In this document: piece after piece, positions 34,854-46,099 of the stretch
Layout: each line of letters begins with the position of its first letter
Numbering within the stretch: the first letter of the stretch is position 1
Made by a program: the position numbers and the translations under genes
Notes under the pieces: model-generated
What the model was told of the DNA's origin: nothing
Seen by the model: only the letters and a program-made list of their open reading frames with translations
Databases searched by the model: none
NCBI RefSeq assembly: GCF_009901955.1
Contig: NZ_WUTS01000001.1
Span: 3,076,172-3,140,171 of the forward strand
Source: Halomonas icarae
Lineage (GTDB): Bacteria; Pseudomonadota; Gammaproteobacteria; Pseudomonadales; Halomonadaceae
Length of the DNA stretch: 64,000 bases
Direction: 5' to 3'

Positions 34854-35279
34854 ATGGCTACCCAACGCACCCTGTCCATCATCAAGCCCGACGCCGTCGC
34901 CAAGAACGCCATCGGCGAGATCATCTCGCGCTTCGAGAAGGCTGGCCTTCAGGTCGTGGCCGCCAAGATGCTCAAGCTGGACGACGACAAGGCCGGCGGC
35001 TTCTACGCCGAGCACAAGGAGCGCCCGTTCTTCAAGGATCTGGTCGGCTTCATGACCTCCGGCCCGGTGGTCGTGCAGGTGCTCGAGGGCGACGACGCCA
35101 TCGCCAAGAACCGTGAGCTGATGGGTGCCACCAACCCCAAGGAAGCCGCACCGGGCACCATCCGCGCCGACTTCGCCGAGACCATCGACGCCAATGCCGT
35201 GCACGGCTCCGACTCCCCCGAGTCCGCCGAGCGCGAGATCGCCTACTTCTTCGGCGCCGACGAGATCTGCCCGCGCTGA
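34854..35279 (+). CDS. ndk: Nucleoside diphosphate kinase Ndk
   Basis: 141 residues, normal length. It balances NTP pools by phosphotransfer through a His. Motifs: [19 protein letters not shown], the [21 protein letters not shown] segment, and the active His in [20 protein letters not shown]. It heads ndk-rlmN-pilF-rodZ-ispG-hisS, an order kept across many gammaproteobacteria. Confidence 0.98.
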   Translation: MATQRTLSIIKPDAVAKNAIGEIISRFEKAGLQVVAAKMLKLDDDKAGGFYAEHKERPFFKDLVGFMTSGPVVVQVLEGDDAIAKNRELMGATNPKEAAPGTIRADFAETIDANAVHGSDSPESAEREIAYFFGADEICPR

Positions 35280-35348
35280 TCGAGACTCCGGGCGGGGCCC
35301 TGTCCCCGCCTCCCCTGCGCTCCCCCCTTCCCCGACCCGCTGAACGCC

Positions 35349-36476
35349 ATGACCGCTGAAACCGCACCCCAGAAGACCAACCTGCTCGGCATGTCCCGCC
35401 AGGAGATGGAGGCCTTCTTCCTCTCCATCGGCGAGAAGAAGTTTCGCGCCGCCCAGGTAATGAAGTGGATCCACCACGAGGGCTGTGATGACTTCGCGGC
35501 CATGACCAATCTTTCCAAGGCGCTGCGTGAAAGGCTCGCCGAGGTGGCCGAAATTCGCGGCCCCGGCGTGGTCTACGAGGGCACCTCCAACGATGGAACC
35601 CGCAAGTGGGTGCTGGAGGTCGAGGACGGCAGCTACGTGGAAACGGTGCTGATCCCTGCCGATAATGGCAAGCGCCGCACCCTGTGTGTCTCTTCCCAGG
35701 TGGGCTGCTCGCTGGACTGCAGCTTCTGCTCCACCGGCAAGCAGGGCTTCCAGCGCAATCTCAGCGCCGCCGAGATCATCGGCCAGGTCTGGGTGGCCCA
35801 GCGCAGTGTGGGCCCGCGCAAGGATACTGCCAACCGCCCGGTTACCAACGTGGTGATGATGGGCATGGGCGAACCCCTGCTGAACTACGACAACGTCGTG
35901 CCGGCCATGAAGCTGATGCTCGACGATGACGGCTACGGCCTCTCCAAGCGCCGTGTCACGCTCTCCACCTCCGGCGTGGTGCCGATGCTCGACAAGCTTG
36001 GCGACGAGCTCGACGTGAGCCTGGCCATCTCGCTGCACGCTGCCAACGACGAGCTGCGCAACGAACTGGTGCCGCTCAACCGCAAGTACAACATTCGCAC
36101 CCTGCTGGATGCTTGCCAGCGTTATCTGGCCAAGTGCGACGACACCCGCGTGGTCACCATCGAGTACACGGTGATCAAGGGGGTCAACGACCAGCAGGAG
36201 CACGCCCGCCAGCTCGCCGAGCTGCTGCGCGAGCTGCCATGCAAGATCAATCTGATCCCCTTCAACCCCTTCCCCCATTCGGGCTACGAGACACCGTCAC
36301 GCAACCAGGTGGTGCGTTTCCAGCAGTGGCTCTATGAACTTGGCTACACCGCCCCGATCCGCTCTCCGCGGGGCGACGATATCGATGCGGCCTGCGGCCA
36401 GCTGGTGGGTCGGGTGAAGGACCGTACCCGTCGGCACGAGCGCTATATCAAGTCGATCCAGCTCGACGCCGACTGA
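35349..36476 (+). CDS. rlmN: Dual-specificity rRNA/tRNA methyltransferase RlmN
   Basis: 375 residues, radical SAM enzyme that makes 2-methyladenosine at 23S A2503 and tRNA A37. The CxxxCxxC cluster motif is in [17 protein letters not shown]; the methyl-carrying Cys is near the end in [26 protein letters not shown] and LSTSGVVPM are family marks. Confidence 0.97.
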   Translation: MTAETAPQKTNLLGMSRQEMEAFFLSIGEKKFRAAQVMKWIHHEGCDDFAAMTNLSKALRERLAEVAEIRGPGVVYEGTSNDGTRKWVLEVEDGSYVETVLIPADNGKRRTLCVSSQVGCSLDCSFCSTGKQGFQRNLSAAEIIGQVWVAQRSVGPRKDTANRPVTNVVMMGMGEPLLNYDNVVPAMKLMLDDDGYGLSKRRVTLSTSGVVPMLDKLGDELDVSLAISLHAANDELRNELVPLNRKYNIRTLLDACQRYLAKCDDTRVVTIEYTVIKGVNDQQEHARQLAELLRELPCKINLIPFNPFPHSGYETPSRNQVVRFQQWLYELGYTAPIRSPRGDDIDAACGQLVGRVKDRTRRHERYIKSIQLDAD

Positions 36477-36593
36477 AGGGGCCACCTTGACTTCAACCGG
36501 GCACAACGCTTTGATGGGTCCCTGCCTCCCTCCGGCTTCCGTCAGTCCGCGGCACACCGCCGGTGGGAGCCTGTCGATCCTCGGGAGGAGTTC

Positions 36594-37343
36594 ATGATAC
36601 GCCGCTCACGCCTCACCGGAAGCTCGCTGCTGCCTCTGGCCGCTCTGCTGGGCAGCCTTTGGCTGGCCGGCTGCGCCACCCAATCACAGGGGATCGCCTC
36701 CGCGGAGAGCGAGACCAGTCCGGCCGACGCCTACACCCAGCTCGGCGTCGCCTATCTGGAGCGCAACAACCTGCGGCGCGCCATGGGGGCGCTGGACCGG
36801 GCGCTGGAGATCGCTCCCGATGACCCTGAGGCGCTGCAGGCCATGGCCATGGTCTACCAGCGCCAGGGCGAAGAGACGCTGGCCGACGAGACCTTCCGCC
36901 GGGCGCTGACGGCCGATGCCGACCTCACCCGGGCCCGCAACAACTATGCGGCGTTCCTCTACGCGCGCGGTCGCGTGCGTGAGGCCTGCGACCAGCTCGA
37001 GCGAGCCTCGAAGGATGCCCAGTATCCCAACCGAGCCCAGCTGTTCGCCAACCTCGGGCAGTGTCATCGTGAGCTCGGCGAGGTGCCGGAGGCGCGGCAG
37101 AACCTGCTCCGCGCCCAGGAGATCGACCCACGCGCTCCGCGCAGCTACTTCACCCTGGCCGAACTGGAGTATGCCGAGAACCAACTGCCCCAGGCTCGAG
37201 CACAAATTGAGGCCTTCATGCGCCTGGCCGGCCCGCGTCCTGAAGCGCTGAGACTGGCCAGCGACATCGCCAGGGCCCAGGGCGACGGCACCACTGCCGC
37301 CTTCTATACCCAACAGCTGGAGGGGCGTGGCACCACGCCCTGA
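36594..37343 (+). CDS. pilF: Type IV pilus biogenesis/stability lipoprotein PilF (PilW family)
   Basis: 249 residues. Lipoprotein signal with lipobox LAGC (Cys about 27), then TPR repeats (AYTQLGVAYLERNNLRRAMG, AMAMVYQRQGEETLADETF, NNYAAFLYARGRVREACDQL, YFTLAELEYAENQLPQARAQ). It helps the PilQ secretin assemble. It fits with the minor pilins at the other end of the window. GGGAGGAG lies just before the ATG. Confidence 0.93.
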   Translation: MIRRSRLTGSSLLPLAALLGSLWLAGCATQSQGIASAESETSPADAYTQLGVAYLERNNLRRAMGALDRALEIAPDDPEALQAMAMVYQRQGEETLADETFRRALTADADLTRARNNYAAFLYARGRVREACDQLERASKDAQYPNRAQLFANLGQCHRELGEVPEARQNLLRAQEIDPRAPRSYFTLAELEYAENQLPQARAQIEAFMRLAGPRPEALRLASDIARAQGDGTTAAFYTQQLEGRGTTP

Positions 37344-37372
37344 CCCGAGAACGCCACCAAGGATGCGCCGCC

Positions 37373-38380
37373 ATGAGCGACCCCCATGAACAGGACCTGC
37401 ATGCTGATGCCACGGCCTCGCCCGGCGAGCAGCTGAGGCGTGAACGCGAGAGCCAGGGCCTTTCCCTCTCCGAGGTGGCCGGTGCGCTCAACCTGAGGCC
37501 GGCGGTGATCCGTGGCCTCGAGGAAGACAGCTACGAGGAGGTGCCGATCGCCACCTATCGGCGCGGCTACCTGCGCGCCTATGCGCACCTGCTCGGTATC
37601 GACGACACCCCGGTACTGGAAGCCTATCGCGCCCGCTTCGGCAGACATGACGCCGCCCAGCGTCAGGTCACACCGGTTCAGATCAGCAAGCCCCCCTCAC
37701 GTCTGGGCGCCTGGCTGTTCCGCCTGGTCTCCCTGCTGGTTCTTGCCGGCCTGATCGGCCTGACCCTGATGTGGTGGCAGAGCCGTGGCGGGGGCGAGCC
37801 GCCGAGCATCGGCAAGAGCGACCCGGTTGCCGTAGACCGGCTCGATGGCACCGCCAGCGTAACCGAATCCGAGGCTTCGGCCACTGCCGAACCGGACAGC
37901 CTGCCGCCGCTGCCCGACGAGCCTACGCCGGTGGAGCAAGCCTCTGTCGAGAGACCCGCCGAGGCCGCCGAAGACGCCTTGCAGGAGAGCAGCACTTCGT
38001 CGGTCACGCCGGATCCGAATATCGAGGCTCTCGCCGACGCCGAGACACAGGAGCCGACCAGCGCCGAAGCCGCTGTCGAGCCGGAGGAAGGCACCGAGTC
38101 CGCCGCCGACAGCGCGTCGAGTGCTACGCCGGCCGATGCCGGCCGCCTGGCGTTTACCTTCAACGAGCAGTCATGGACCGAGGTCTTCGACGCCACCAAC
38201 CAGCGCGTCTTCGTTGGCCTGCAGGAACCCGGCACCACGGCCACCGTCGAAGGCGAGCCGCCCTTCCGACTTACCGTAGGCAACGCCTCCGGTGTCGAGC
38301 TGGTCTGGCAGGGCGAAAACATAGACCTCGCCGAGCGCGCCGGTGCCAGCAATGTCGCCCGCTTCACCCTGGGAGAATGA
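37373..38380 (+). CDS. rodZ: Cytoskeleton protein RodZ
   Basis: 335 residues. A cytoplasmic HTH ([20 protein letters not shown], then [15 protein letters not shown]) that binds MreB is followed by one membrane helix (about residues 116-135), a long acidic Ser/Thr/Glu-rich periplasmic linker, and a C-terminal DUF4115 domain ([18 protein letters not shown]). RodZ links MreB to the wall-elongation machinery. Confidence 0.93.
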   Translation: MSDPHEQDLHADATASPGEQLRRERESQGLSLSEVAGALNLRPAVIRGLEEDSYEEVPIATYRRGYLRAYAHLLGIDDTPVLEAYRARFGRHDAAQRQVTPVQISKPPSRLGAWLFRLVSLLVLAGLIGLTLMWWQSRGGGEPPSIGKSDPVAVDRLDGTASVTESEASATAEPDSLPPLPDEPTPVEQASVERPAEAAEDALQESSTSSVTPDPNIEALADAETQEPTSAEAAVEPEEGTESAADSASSATPADAGRLAFTFNEQSWTEVFDATNQRVFVGLQEPGTTATVEGEPPFRLTVGNASGVELVWQGENIDLAERAGASNVARFTLGE

Positions 38381-38390
38381 TTCCGTCACC

Positions 38391-39506
38391 ATGCACGCAC
38401 AATCCCCTATCGTCCGTCGCAAGTCACGCCAGATCCACGTCGGCAGGGTAGCCGTCGGGGGCGATGCCCCCATCTCGGTGCAGAGCATGACCAATACCGA
38501 CACCCTGGATGTGGCCGCCACCGTGGCGCAGATCCGCCAGCTCGAGACCGCCGGTGCCGATATCGTGCGCGTCTCGGTACCCGACATGGAGGCCGCCGAG
38601 GCCTTCGGTCGCATCAAGCGCGAGGTCGAGGTACCGCTGGTCGCCGACATCCACTTCGACTACAAGATCGCCCTGCGCGTCGCCGAGCTGGGCGTCGATT
38701 GTCTGCGTATCAACCCCGGCAATATCGGCCGCGAGGATCGCGTACGCGCGGTTGTCTCGGCGGCCCGCGATAACGGCATTCCAATCCGTATCGGCGTCAA
38801 TGCCGGCTCGCTGGAGAAGGATCTACAGAAGAAGTATGGCGAGCCCACGCCGGCGGCCTTGGTCGAGTCGGCCATGCGTCATATCGATCACCTCGAGCGC
38901 CTCGACTTCCCGGACTTCAAGGTCAGCGTCAAGGCCTCCGACGTCTTCATGGCGGTGGCCGCCTACCGTGACCTGGCCACACGCATCGAGCAGCCGCTGC
39001 ACCTCGGCATCACCGAGGCCGGTGGGTTGCGCTCGGGTACCGTCAAATCATCGATTGGCCTTGGCATGCTGCTGATGGACGGCATCGGCGATACCATCCG
39101 CGTATCACTCGCCGCCGATCCGGTAGAGGAGATCAAGGTCGGCTTCGACATGCTCAAGAGCCTTCGCCTGCGCTCCAAGGGCATCAACTTCATCGCCTGC
39201 CCCAGCTGCTCACGCCAGAACTTCGATGTTATCGGCACCATGAATGCCCTGGAGGAGCGTCTCGAGGACATCATGACGCCGCTCGATGTCTCGGTGATCG
39301 GCTGCGTGGTCAACGGCCCGGGCGAGGCCAAGGAGACCGATATCGGCCTCACCGGTGGCTCCCCGGCCAACCTCGTCTATATCGACGGCAAGCCGGCCTC
39401 CAAGCTGCGTAACGACCATCTGGTCGATGACCTCGAGCGACTGATCCGCGACAAGGTGCGCGAGAAAGAGCAGACCGAACAGGACGTGATCGCCCGCGAC
39501 GCCTGA
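38391..39506 (+). CDS. ispG: 4-hydroxy-3-methylbut-2-en-1-yl diphosphate synthase IspG
   Basis: 371 residues from the ATG at 38391 ([18 protein letters not shown]), 10 bases after rodZ. The penultimate step of the MEP isoprenoid pathway. The 4Fe-4S ligands are in [13 protein letters not shown] and [16 protein letters not shown]. The TIM-barrel start [17 protein letters not shown] is typical. The final enzyme, ispH, is also in this window. Confidence 0.97.
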   Translation: MHAQSPIVRRKSRQIHVGRVAVGGDAPISVQSMTNTDTLDVAATVAQIRQLETAGADIVRVSVPDMEAAEAFGRIKREVEVPLVADIHFDYKIALRVAELGVDCLRINPGNIGREDRVRAVVSAARDNGIPIRIGVNAGSLEKDLQKKYGEPTPAALVESAMRHIDHLERLDFPDFKVSVKASDVFMAVAAYRDLATRIEQPLHLGITEAGGLRSGTVKSSIGLGMLLMDGIGDTIRVSLAADPVEEIKVGFDMLKSLRLRSKGINFIACPSCSRQNFDVIGTMNALEERLEDIMTPLDVSVIGCVVNGPGEAKETDIGLTGGSPANLVYIDGKPASKLRNDHLVDDLERLIRDKVREKEQTEQDVIARDA

Positions 39507-39534
39507 GTCGCCGGCATCCATCAAGGAGCCACCG

Positions 39535-40845
39535 TTGAGCAAGTCCCAAGCAAGTCCCAAGGCGCCAGCCAAGAAGATCCAGGCCATTCGTGGCATGAAC
39601 GACCTGCTGCCGGAGCAGTCCGCCCTGTGGCAGTACTTCGAAGGCAAGGTCCGCAACCTCATGGCCCGTTACGGCTATGCCGAGATCCGCACCCCTATCG
39701 TCGAGCAGACCGCACTGTTCTCCCGTTCCATCGGCGAAGTGACCGATATCGTCGAGAAGGAGATGTATACCTTCGCGGATCGCAACGGAGACAGCCTGAC
39801 CCTGCGCCCCGAGGGCACGGCGAGCTGCGTGCGCGCCGCCATGGAACATGGTCTGCTGCACAACCAGACCCAGCGCCTCTGGTACCAGGGACCGATGTTC
39901 CGCCACGAGCGCCCCCAGAAGGGGCGTTACCGCCAGTTCCACCAGGTCGGCGTGGAGAGCTTCGGTCTCGAGGGGCCGGATATCGACGCCGAGCTGATCC
40001 TGCTCTCGGCACGCCTGTGGCGCGAACTGGGGCTGATGGAGCATGTCACCCTGGAGCTCAACTCCCTGGGCTCCTCCGAGGCTCGCGCCGCCTACCGCGA
40101 CACCCTGGTGGCCTACTTCGAGCAGCATCACGAGCTGCTGGATGAAGACTCCCGGCGCCGCCTCACCAGCAACCCTCTGCGCATCCTCGACTCCAAGAAC
40201 CCGGAGATGGCCGAAATGCTGGCCGGCGCTCCCCAGCTGCTCGACCATCTGGACGCCGAGTCCCGCGAGCACTTCGCGTCGCTCCGCGCCCTGCTCGATG
40301 CCGCCGGCATCGACTATGTGATCAACCCGCGCCTGGTGCGCGGTCTCGACTACTACAGTCGCACCGTCTTCGAGTGGACCACCCGCGCGCTCGGCAGCCA
40401 GGGCACGGTATGTGCCGGCGGCCGCTACGACGGCCTGGTGGAGCAGCTGGGGGGCAAGCCGACCCCGGCGGTAGGTTTCGCCATGGGCATCGAACGCCTG
40501 GTGCTGCTGCTCGAGACCCTTGAACTGATTCCCGATGCCGCCCGCGGCGAACTCGATCTCTATGTACTGCCCATGGACGATGCCGCGGCCGGCACCGCCC
40601 TGCAGCTGGTCGAGCAGCTGCGTGGCGACATGCCGACCCTGCGCGCCCAGCTGCACTGTGGCGGCGGCAGCTTCAAGAGCCGGATCAAGAAGGCCGACCG
40701 CAGCGGCGCTCGCCTGGCCCTGCTGCTTGGCGAGGACGAGCTTGCCCACGGCACCGCGACCCTGAAGTTCCTGCGCGAGGAGCGTGACCAGCGCAGCCTG
40801 GCCCGGGACGCCCTGGTCGACGAGCTGCACGATCTGCTGGCCTGA
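39535..40845 (+). CDS. hisS: Histidyl-tRNA synthetase HisS
   Basis: 436 residues from a TTG start at 39535 with AAGGAG seven bases before it. Class II synthetase: motif 1 region [20 protein letters not shown], motif 2 [17 protein letters not shown], the histidine-specific [13 protein letters not shown], and motif 3 [13 protein letters not shown]. The C-terminal anticodon-binding domain is complete. Confidence 0.97.
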   Translation: MSKSQASPKAPAKKIQAIRGMNDLLPEQSALWQYFEGKVRNLMARYGYAEIRTPIVEQTALFSRSIGEVTDIVEKEMYTFADRNGDSLTLRPEGTASCVRAAMEHGLLHNQTQRLWYQGPMFRHERPQKGRYRQFHQVGVESFGLEGPDIDAELILLSARLWRELGLMEHVTLELNSLGSSEARAAYRDTLVAYFEQHHELLDEDSRRRLTSNPLRILDSKNPEMAEMLAGAPQLLDHLDAESREHFASLRALLDAAGIDYVINPRLVRGLDYYSRTVFEWTTRALGSQGTVCAGGRYDGLVEQLGGKPTPAVGFAMGIERLVLLLETLELIPDAARGELDLYVLPMDDAAAGTALQLVEQLRGDMPTLRAQLHCGGGSFKSRIKKADRSGARLALLLGEDELAHGTATLKFLREERDQRSLARDALVDELHDLLA

Positions 40846-40877
40846 AGGCCCACACCAGACACACAAGGAGACCGCCC

Positions 40878-41603
40878 GTGGCGGAGCTGAGAACCGAGGA
40901 AGAACAGGTCGAGGCGCTCAAGCGCTGGTGGAAGGAGAATGGCCTCTCGCTGGTGGCCGGCGTGGCGCTGGCCGCCGCGGGCGTGCTGGGCTGGAATACC
41001 TGGCAGGGCTATCAGGAGAACCAGGCCACCGCCGCCTCGATGCGCTACCAGCAACTGGTCAACCTGACCGCCGGCAACGACCTCGATGAGGCGCAGCTCC
41101 CCGAGGCACGCGCCCTGGTGGACGAGATCGTCGATGAGCATGGCAAGACGCTGTATGCCGACCTGGCGCGCCTGATGGATGCCCGCCTGGCGGTCGCCCA
41201 GGGTGACCTGGCCGGCGCGCGGGAGCGCCTGCAGTCCCTGGCGGATGCCGGCTCGGACAACTATGTGGCCGGCCTGGCGCGGCTGCGCCTGGCACGACTG
41301 CTGGTCGCCGAGGGCGACGCCGATCAGGCACTGAACGTCCTGCAGAGTGGTGTCCCAGAGGCGCTGGCCGCCCAGCGGGCCGAGGTGCGCGGCGATGCCT
41401 ATCACGCCCTCGAGCGTCGCGAAGAGGCCGCCACGGCCTGGCGTGAGGCACTGCGTCTCGCCGCGACCAACGAGCAGCCGCTCTATGGCGTGCAGCTCAA
41501 GCTCGACAATCTGGGGCTTGAGTCGCCGGATCTCGAAGGCTCGGCCCTGGAAACATCGAGCCGCGATACCACAAGCCATGACAACCGGGGGCTGGACGCA
41601 TGA
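40878..41603 (+). CDS. yfgM: Ancillary SecYEG translocon subunit YfgM
   Basis: 241 residues from the GTG at 40878 (ACAAGGAG upstream). A short cytoplasmic start (ELRTEEEQVEALKRWWKENG) is followed by one membrane helix (SLVAGVALAAAGVLGWNTW) and periplasmic TPR-like helices. YfgM works with PpiD at the Sec translocon. The place between hisS and bamB is conserved. The stop overlaps the bamB start by ATGA. Confidence 0.9.
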   Translation: MAELRTEEEQVEALKRWWKENGLSLVAGVALAAAGVLGWNTWQGYQENQATAASMRYQQLVNLTAGNDLDEAQLPEARALVDEIVDEHGKTLYADLARLMDARLAVAQGDLAGARERLQSLADAGSDNYVAGLARLRLARLLVAEGDADQALNVLQSGVPEALAAQRAEVRGDAYHALERREEAATAWREALRLAATNEQPLYGVQLKLDNLGLESPDLEGSALETSSRDTTSHDNRGLDA

Positions 41604-42748
41604 AACCGACCTTCCTGATCGCCGCCCTTGCGGGCCTGACACTGCTCGCCGGCTGTGCCGGCAACCAGGTGGAACCACAGTACCCGCCCACCGAGCTCCG
41701 GGATTTCGCGGCGAGCGCAGAGCTCGACACTGCCTGGCGCGAGGGCGCCGGTGACGGCCAGGGGCGTGCCGCCTATCCCATCGCACCGGCGCGCGAGGGC
41801 GATGCCCTGTTCGCCGCCGACTACCAGGGTGAGCTGTTCGCCTTCGATGCCATTACCGGCGACACTCGCTGGGAGACGGCGCTCGACGTGCCGGTCTCCA
41901 GCGCCCTCACCGCAGTGGCCGGAGACATCTACCTGGGCACCCGCGACGGCCAGGTGCTGGCGGTGAGCCAGCGTGATGGCAGCGTGCGCTGGCGTGCCCG
42001 CGTGCCCAGCGAGGTGCTGGCCGCCCCCCAGCCCAATCAACAGTTGCTGATCGTGCAGAGCGTCGACGGCTCCATCACCGCCCTGGATCGCGCCAGCGGC
42101 AATGAGCGCTGGCGTTATCAGGCCAACCTGCCCTCGCTGACCCTGCGCGGCACGGGCACCCCCACGACCATCGACCCGGTGACATTCGCCGGCTTCGCCA
42201 ACGGCCGCCTGGTGGCACTGGACAACCGCAGCGGCCAGCCGCTGTGGGAGCGGCGCATCGCCGTGGCTCAGGGGCGCAGCGATATCGAGCGCCTGGTAGA
42301 CCTCGCCGGCCAGCCGCTGCTGACCCCCGACGGCCGCCTCTTCGTGACCAGCTACAACGGCCGCCTGGTGGCCCTGGAGGCGACCCGCGGCGAGCCCCTG
42401 TGGGCCCGCGAGCTCTCCAGCTTCCACACCCCCCTGGTGGTGGGTGACTTCCTGTTCGTGGTCGAGGAGTCGGGGCGAATCCTGGCCCTGGCCGCCGACA
42501 GCGGGGAGGAGGTCTGGCGCAACACCGCGCTGGAGGGCCGTCGGCCTACCTCACCGGCATTTGCCGACGGCAAGCTGGTGTTCGGTGACTTCGACGGTTA
42601 CCTGCACCTGATCGACGCACGCAGCGGCGAGATGGTTGGCCGTGAGCGCATCGACGGCTCCGGCATCGGCGTGCGCCCGGTCACCGACGGCAATCGCATT
42701 CATGTGCTGGCCAATGACGGCACCCTCGAGACCCTGGATATCCGATGA
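41600..42748 (+). CDS. bamB: Outer membrane assembly lipoprotein BamB
   Basis: 382 residues. Lipobox LLAGC (Cys about 19), then an eight-bladed beta propeller built of PQQ-like repeats ([66 protein letters not shown], and so on). It is part of the BAM complex that folds outer-membrane proteins. Overlaps join it to yfgM and der. Confidence 0.96.
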   Translation: MKPTFLIAALAGLTLLAGCAGNQVEPQYPPTELRDFAASAELDTAWREGAGDGQGRAAYPIAPAREGDALFAADYQGELFAFDAITGDTRWETALDVPVSSALTAVAGDIYLGTRDGQVLAVSQRDGSVRWRARVPSEVLAAPQPNQQLLIVQSVDGSITALDRASGNERWRYQANLPSLTLRGTGTPTTIDPVTFAGFANGRLVALDNRSGQPLWERRIAVAQGRSDIERLVDLAGQPLLTPDGRLFVTSYNGRLVALEATRGEPLWARELSSFHTPLVVGDFLFVVEESGRILALAADSGEEVWRNTALEGRRPTSPAFADGKLVFGDFDGYLHLIDARSGEMVGRERIDGSGIGVRPVTDGNRIHVLANDGTLETLDIR

Positions 42749-44148
42749 CACCCGTGATCGCCCTGGTCGGCCGGCCCAATGTGGGCAAGTCGACCCTGTT
42801 CAACCGCCTGACCCGTACTCGCGACGCCCTGGTGGCCGACTTCCCGGGCCTGACCCGGGACCGCAAGTACGGCAACGGCATGCTCGGCGGCAAGGCCTAC
42901 ACGGTGATCGACACCGGAGGCATCAGCGGCGACGAGGCGGGCATCGATGCCGCCATGGCCGAACAGTCGCTGGCTGCCATCGACGAGGCGGACATCGTGC
43001 TGTTCCTGGTCGATGCCCGAGCCGGCCTCAATGTCGCCGACGAGGCCATCGCCAACCACCTGCGGGTCAACCAGAAGAAGACCTGGCTGGTGGTCAACAA
43101 GACCGACGGCCTCGACGAGGACAGTGCCACCGCCGAGTTCTGGGAGCTAGGCCTCGGTGAGCCTCGTCCCATCGCCGCCGCCCATGGTCGCAATGTCACC
43201 ACGCTGATCGACGAGGTACTCGCCCCCTTCCCGGAGCGCGACGAGAGCATTCCGGCGGACACCGGCACCAAGGGCATCCGCATCGGCGTCATCGGTCGCC
43301 CCAATGTCGGCAAGTCGACCCTCGTCAACCGTCTGCTCGGCGAGGAGCGGGTAGTGGTCTATGACGAGGCCGGCACCACCCGTGACGCCATCGAGATCCC
43401 CTTCGAGCGCCGTGGCAAGCCCTATGTGCTGGTGGATACCGCCGGCGTACGGCGCCGCAAGAATGTCCGTGAAGTGGCCGAGAAGTTCTCGATCATCAAG
43501 ACCCTGGAGGCGATCAAGGAGTGTCATGTCGCCATCATGGTGCTCGATGCCCGCTCGGGACTGGTGGAGCAGGATCTGCACCTGCTCGACTACGTGCTGA
43601 CCACCGGCCGCGCCCTGGTACTGGCGGTCAACAAGTGGGACGGCCTGGAGAGCGAGGCCAAGGAGAAGATGCGCGCCGAGATCAAGCGCCGCCTGGGATT
43701 CGCCGACTATGCCGACCTGCACTTCATCTCGGCACTGCACGGCACCGGAGTCGGCGACCTCTATCCGTCGCTGGAGCGCGCCTTCGCCTCGGCCAACGCC
43801 CACTGGTCCACCAACCGCCTGACCAGCATCCTGCAGGACGCGGTGGAGTCGCACCAGCCGCCCATGATTCGTGGGCGCCGGATCAAGCTGCGCATGGCCC
43901 ACCAGGGCGGCAGCAACCCGCCGATCATCGTGGTTCATGGCAACCAGACCGAGTCCCTGCCCGAGGCCTATCGCCGCTACCTGACCAACACCTTCCGCAA
44001 GGTGCTCAAGGTGCGCGGCACACCGATGCGCTTCGAGTTCCGCTCCGGCAAGAACCCCTACGACAAGATGGCAGGCGCCAGCGACCGCGAGAAGGCCAAG
44101 AAGCGCGAGCTCTCGCGCACCAAGGAGGCTCGCAACAGCCGCCGCTGA
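42745..44148 (+). CDS. der: Ribosome biogenesis GTPase Der
   Basis: 467 residues with two tandem G domains: [14 protein letters not shown] then DTGGI and VNKTDG; and [14 protein letters not shown] then DTAGVRRR and VNKWDG. A KH-like domain follows, and the tail is basic ([18 protein letters not shown]). It acts in 50S maturation. It is the last gene of the trmJ-to-der run and is followed by a terminator-like hairpin. Confidence 0.97.
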   Translation: MTPVIALVGRPNVGKSTLFNRLTRTRDALVADFPGLTRDRKYGNGMLGGKAYTVIDTGGISGDEAGIDAAMAEQSLAAIDEADIVLFLVDARAGLNVADEAIANHLRVNQKKTWLVVNKTDGLDEDSATAEFWELGLGEPRPIAAAHGRNVTTLIDEVLAPFPERDESIPADTGTKGIRIGVIGRPNVGKSTLVNRLLGEERVVVYDEAGTTRDAIEIPFERRGKPYVLVDTAGVRRRKNVREVAEKFSIIKTLEAIKECHVAIMVLDARSGLVEQDLHLLDYVLTTGRALVLAVNKWDGLESEAKEKMRAEIKRRLGFADYADLHFISALHGTGVGDLYPSLERAFASANAHWSTNRLTSILQDAVESHQPPMIRGRRIKLRMAHQGGSNPPIIVVHGNQTESLPEAYRRYLTNTFRKVLKVRGTPMRFEFRSGKNPYDKMAGASDREKAKKRELSRTKEARNSRR

Positions 44149-44166
44149 CCCCGCCCCCTCGACCAC

Positions 44167-44214
44167 AGGCGCCCGGCCCGCTTTCAGGAAATCCCTGGAA
44201 CGTGCCGGGCGCCT
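44167..44214 (+). terminator. Long hairpin after der
   Basis: An 11-bp stem AGGCGCCCGGC/GCCGGGCGCCT encloses a 26-base loop, 18 bases past the der stop, with TTCGTGT after it. It also lies between der and the convergent DUF815 gene. Confidence 0.6.
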
Positions 44215-44234
44215 TCGTGTCTGCTGATTCGTGT

Positions 44235-45104
44235 TTACTGCCTGTCATGCAGCCGCCGGCGACCCACCCAGTGGTTGGCAAACTGCCAGGCGGTGCGCCC
44301 GCTGCGCCCACCACGCAGGGTGGCGAAACGGATCGCCTCGGCCCGCGCCTCGGTGCCCCAATCCTCGGCATGCCCCAGCTGGGAGACCCAGTGACAGCAC
44401 GCCTCCAGATAGACATCCTGGTTGAAGGGGTGAAAGCCCAGCCAGAGCCCGAAGCGGTCGGAGAGCGAGATCTTCTCCTCCACCGCATCGCCGTGGTGCA
44501 GCTCGTCGCCCACCAGCCTCGACCCGGCGTTGTCGCTCATCGACTCGGGCAGGAGATGGCGGCGATTGGAGGTGGCGTAGAGCAGCACATTGGGCGGAGG
44601 GCCGGTCAGGGCGCCGTCCAGCACGCTCTTCAGTGCCTTGTAGGCATCGTCGTGTCCCTCGAAGGAGAGGTCGTCGCAGTAGACCACGAAGCGCTGGTCA
44701 TGGTGACGCAGCTGCTCCACCAGTGTCGGCAGACCGGAGAGGTCGTGGCGATCCACCTGTACCAGGCGCAGACCCTCGTCGGCCAGGCTATTGAGCAGGG
44801 CTCGGATAAGCGACGACTTGCCGCTGCCCCGGGAGCCCCACAGCAAGGCATGGTTGGCGGGCAGCCCCTGCAGGAAGGCCCGGGTGTTATCGATCAGGGC
44901 CAGCTTCTGGCGCTCGATGCCCATCAGATCATCCAGGCCTAGCGCATCCCGGGGCGGCACCGGCAGCAGTCGCCCTCCCAGGGCATGACGCTGCCACAGG
45001 GCGGCCACATCCCGCGACCAGTCCACCTCCACCGGAGCCGGCGGCAGCCAGTGCTCTACGCGATCCAGCAGGTGCAGCAGGCGACGCGTCAGCTCAGCGT
45101 CCAT
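44235..45104 (-). CDS. DUF815 family AAA-type ATPase
   Basis: 289 residues. P-loop ATPase of the DUF815 family: ALLWGSRGSGKSSLIRALL (Walker A), FVVYCDDLSF (Walker B), and LLYATSNRRHLLPESM (sensor 1 region), plus the ERQKLALIDNTRAFL lead-in. Its role is unknown. It is convergent with der and not part of an evident operon. The closing HDRQ overlaps nothing. Confidence 0.85.
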   Translation of the reverse strand: MDAELTRRLLHLLDRVEHWLPPAPVEVDWSRDVAALWQRHALGGRLLPVPPRDALGLDDLMGIERQKLALIDNTRAFLQGLPANHALLWGSRGSGKSSLIRALLNSLADEGLRLVQVDRHDLSGLPTLVEQLRHHDQRFVVYCDDLSFEGHDDAYKALKSVLDGALTGPPPNVLLYATSNRRHLLPESMSDNAGSRLVGDELHHGDAVEEKISLSDRFGLWLGFHPFNQDVYLEACCHWVSQLGHAEDWGTEARAEAIRFATLRGGRSGRTAWQFANHWVGRRRLHDRQ

Positions 45105-45294
45105 TGGCTTCTCCTTCGTAAAGTCCCAGGGAGTGCTACCCCTTCGGGGCTGGCTGGTGACATGCCTCCCTGAGGCAGTTTGAACCCGTAAGCGACGGTT
45201 GACCTCGCAAGCGTTCCGAGTATCTTGTGGCGAACTCGGACCTTCGTCCAGCGTCTTACAGGCTGGATGTCATCGCCCATCAAGGAGACCCGCC

Positions 45295-46098
45295 ATGCGC
45301 TGGCTCAAACCCCTCGCCATCGGCGCGCTATGCCTGACCGTCGCCGCCTGCACCACCTCCCCCACCGGGCGCCAGCGCCTGACCCTGGTGTCCGATGCCC
45401 AGCTTGACCAGATGGGCGCCCAGGCCTTCGAGCAATACCAGCAGGAGCGCCCCATGGTGGGCGGCGCCACCCAGCGCTATGTACAGTGCGTGGCCGATGC
45501 CCTGGTGCGTGCGCTGCCACCCGAGCAGCGTCAGTCCCAGAACTGGCAGATTCGTGTCTTCAAGGCCGAGGATGCCAACGCCTTCGCCCTGCCCGGGGGC
45601 TATATGGGGGTCCATACCGGCCTGCTGGAGGTCGCCCGCAACCAGGACCAGCTGGCCGCGGTGATCGGTCACGAGATCACCCACGTGCTGGCCCGTCACG
45701 CCAACGAGCGTGTCTCCACCCAGACCGCAACCCAGCTCGGGCTATCGGTACTCTCCTCGGCCGCCGGCCTCGAGGGAGCGGGTGGCGAGCAGATCATGGG
45801 GGCCCTCGGCATGGGCGCCCAGTACGGCATCCTGATGCCCTTCTCGCGGAGTCACGAGAGCGAGGCCGACGAGCTCGGTCTCTACCTGATGGCCGAAGCC
45901 GGCTTCGATCCTCGTGCCAGCCTCGCACTATGGGACAACATGAGCGCCCAGGGCGGTGCCCAGCCACCCGCCTGGCTCTCCAGCCACCCCAGCCACGGCC
46001 AGCGCAGCCAGGCCCTGCAGGCGCGCATGGGCGATGCCCTGAGCCGCTACGAGCGCGCCCGTCAGGCCGGCCGCACGCCCAGCTGCTCGAGGTCCTGA
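45295..46098 (+). CDS. M48 family metallopeptidase, lipoprotein (LoiP-like)
   Basis: 267 residues from the ATG at 45295 (AAGGAG upstream). Lipoprotein signal with VAAC at about residue 19. The Zn site HEITH (IGHEITHVLARHANER) and the third ligand Glu in SHESEADELGLYLMAEAGFDP are intact. Family members such as LoiP and BepA degrade misfolded outer-membrane proteins. LoiP is favoured by the size and by the absence of a TPR tail. A small membrane-protein gene starts two bases after its stop. Confidence 0.9.
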   Translation: MRWLKPLAIGALCLTVAACTTSPTGRQRLTLVSDAQLDQMGAQAFEQYQQERPMVGGATQRYVQCVADALVRALPPEQRQSQNWQIRVFKAEDANAFALPGGYMGVHTGLLEVARNQDQLAAVIGHEITHVLARHANERVSTQTATQLGLSVLSSAAGLEGAGGEQIMGALGMGAQYGILMPFSRSHESEADELGLYLMAEAGFDPRASLALWDNMSAQGGAQPPAWLSSHPSHGQRSQALQARMGDALSRYERARQAGRTPSCSRS

Positions 46099-46099
46099 G

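Noticed and set aside
34707..36278. 523-codon minus-strand open frame over ndk and rlmN
   Set aside because: Both genes beneath are unmistakable, and the antisense product is a His/Gly/Val-rich shadow.
39349..40866. 505-codon minus-strand open frame
   Set aside because: It is antisense to hisS and follows its codon pattern; high GC leaves the opposite strand open. Its translation has no family features.
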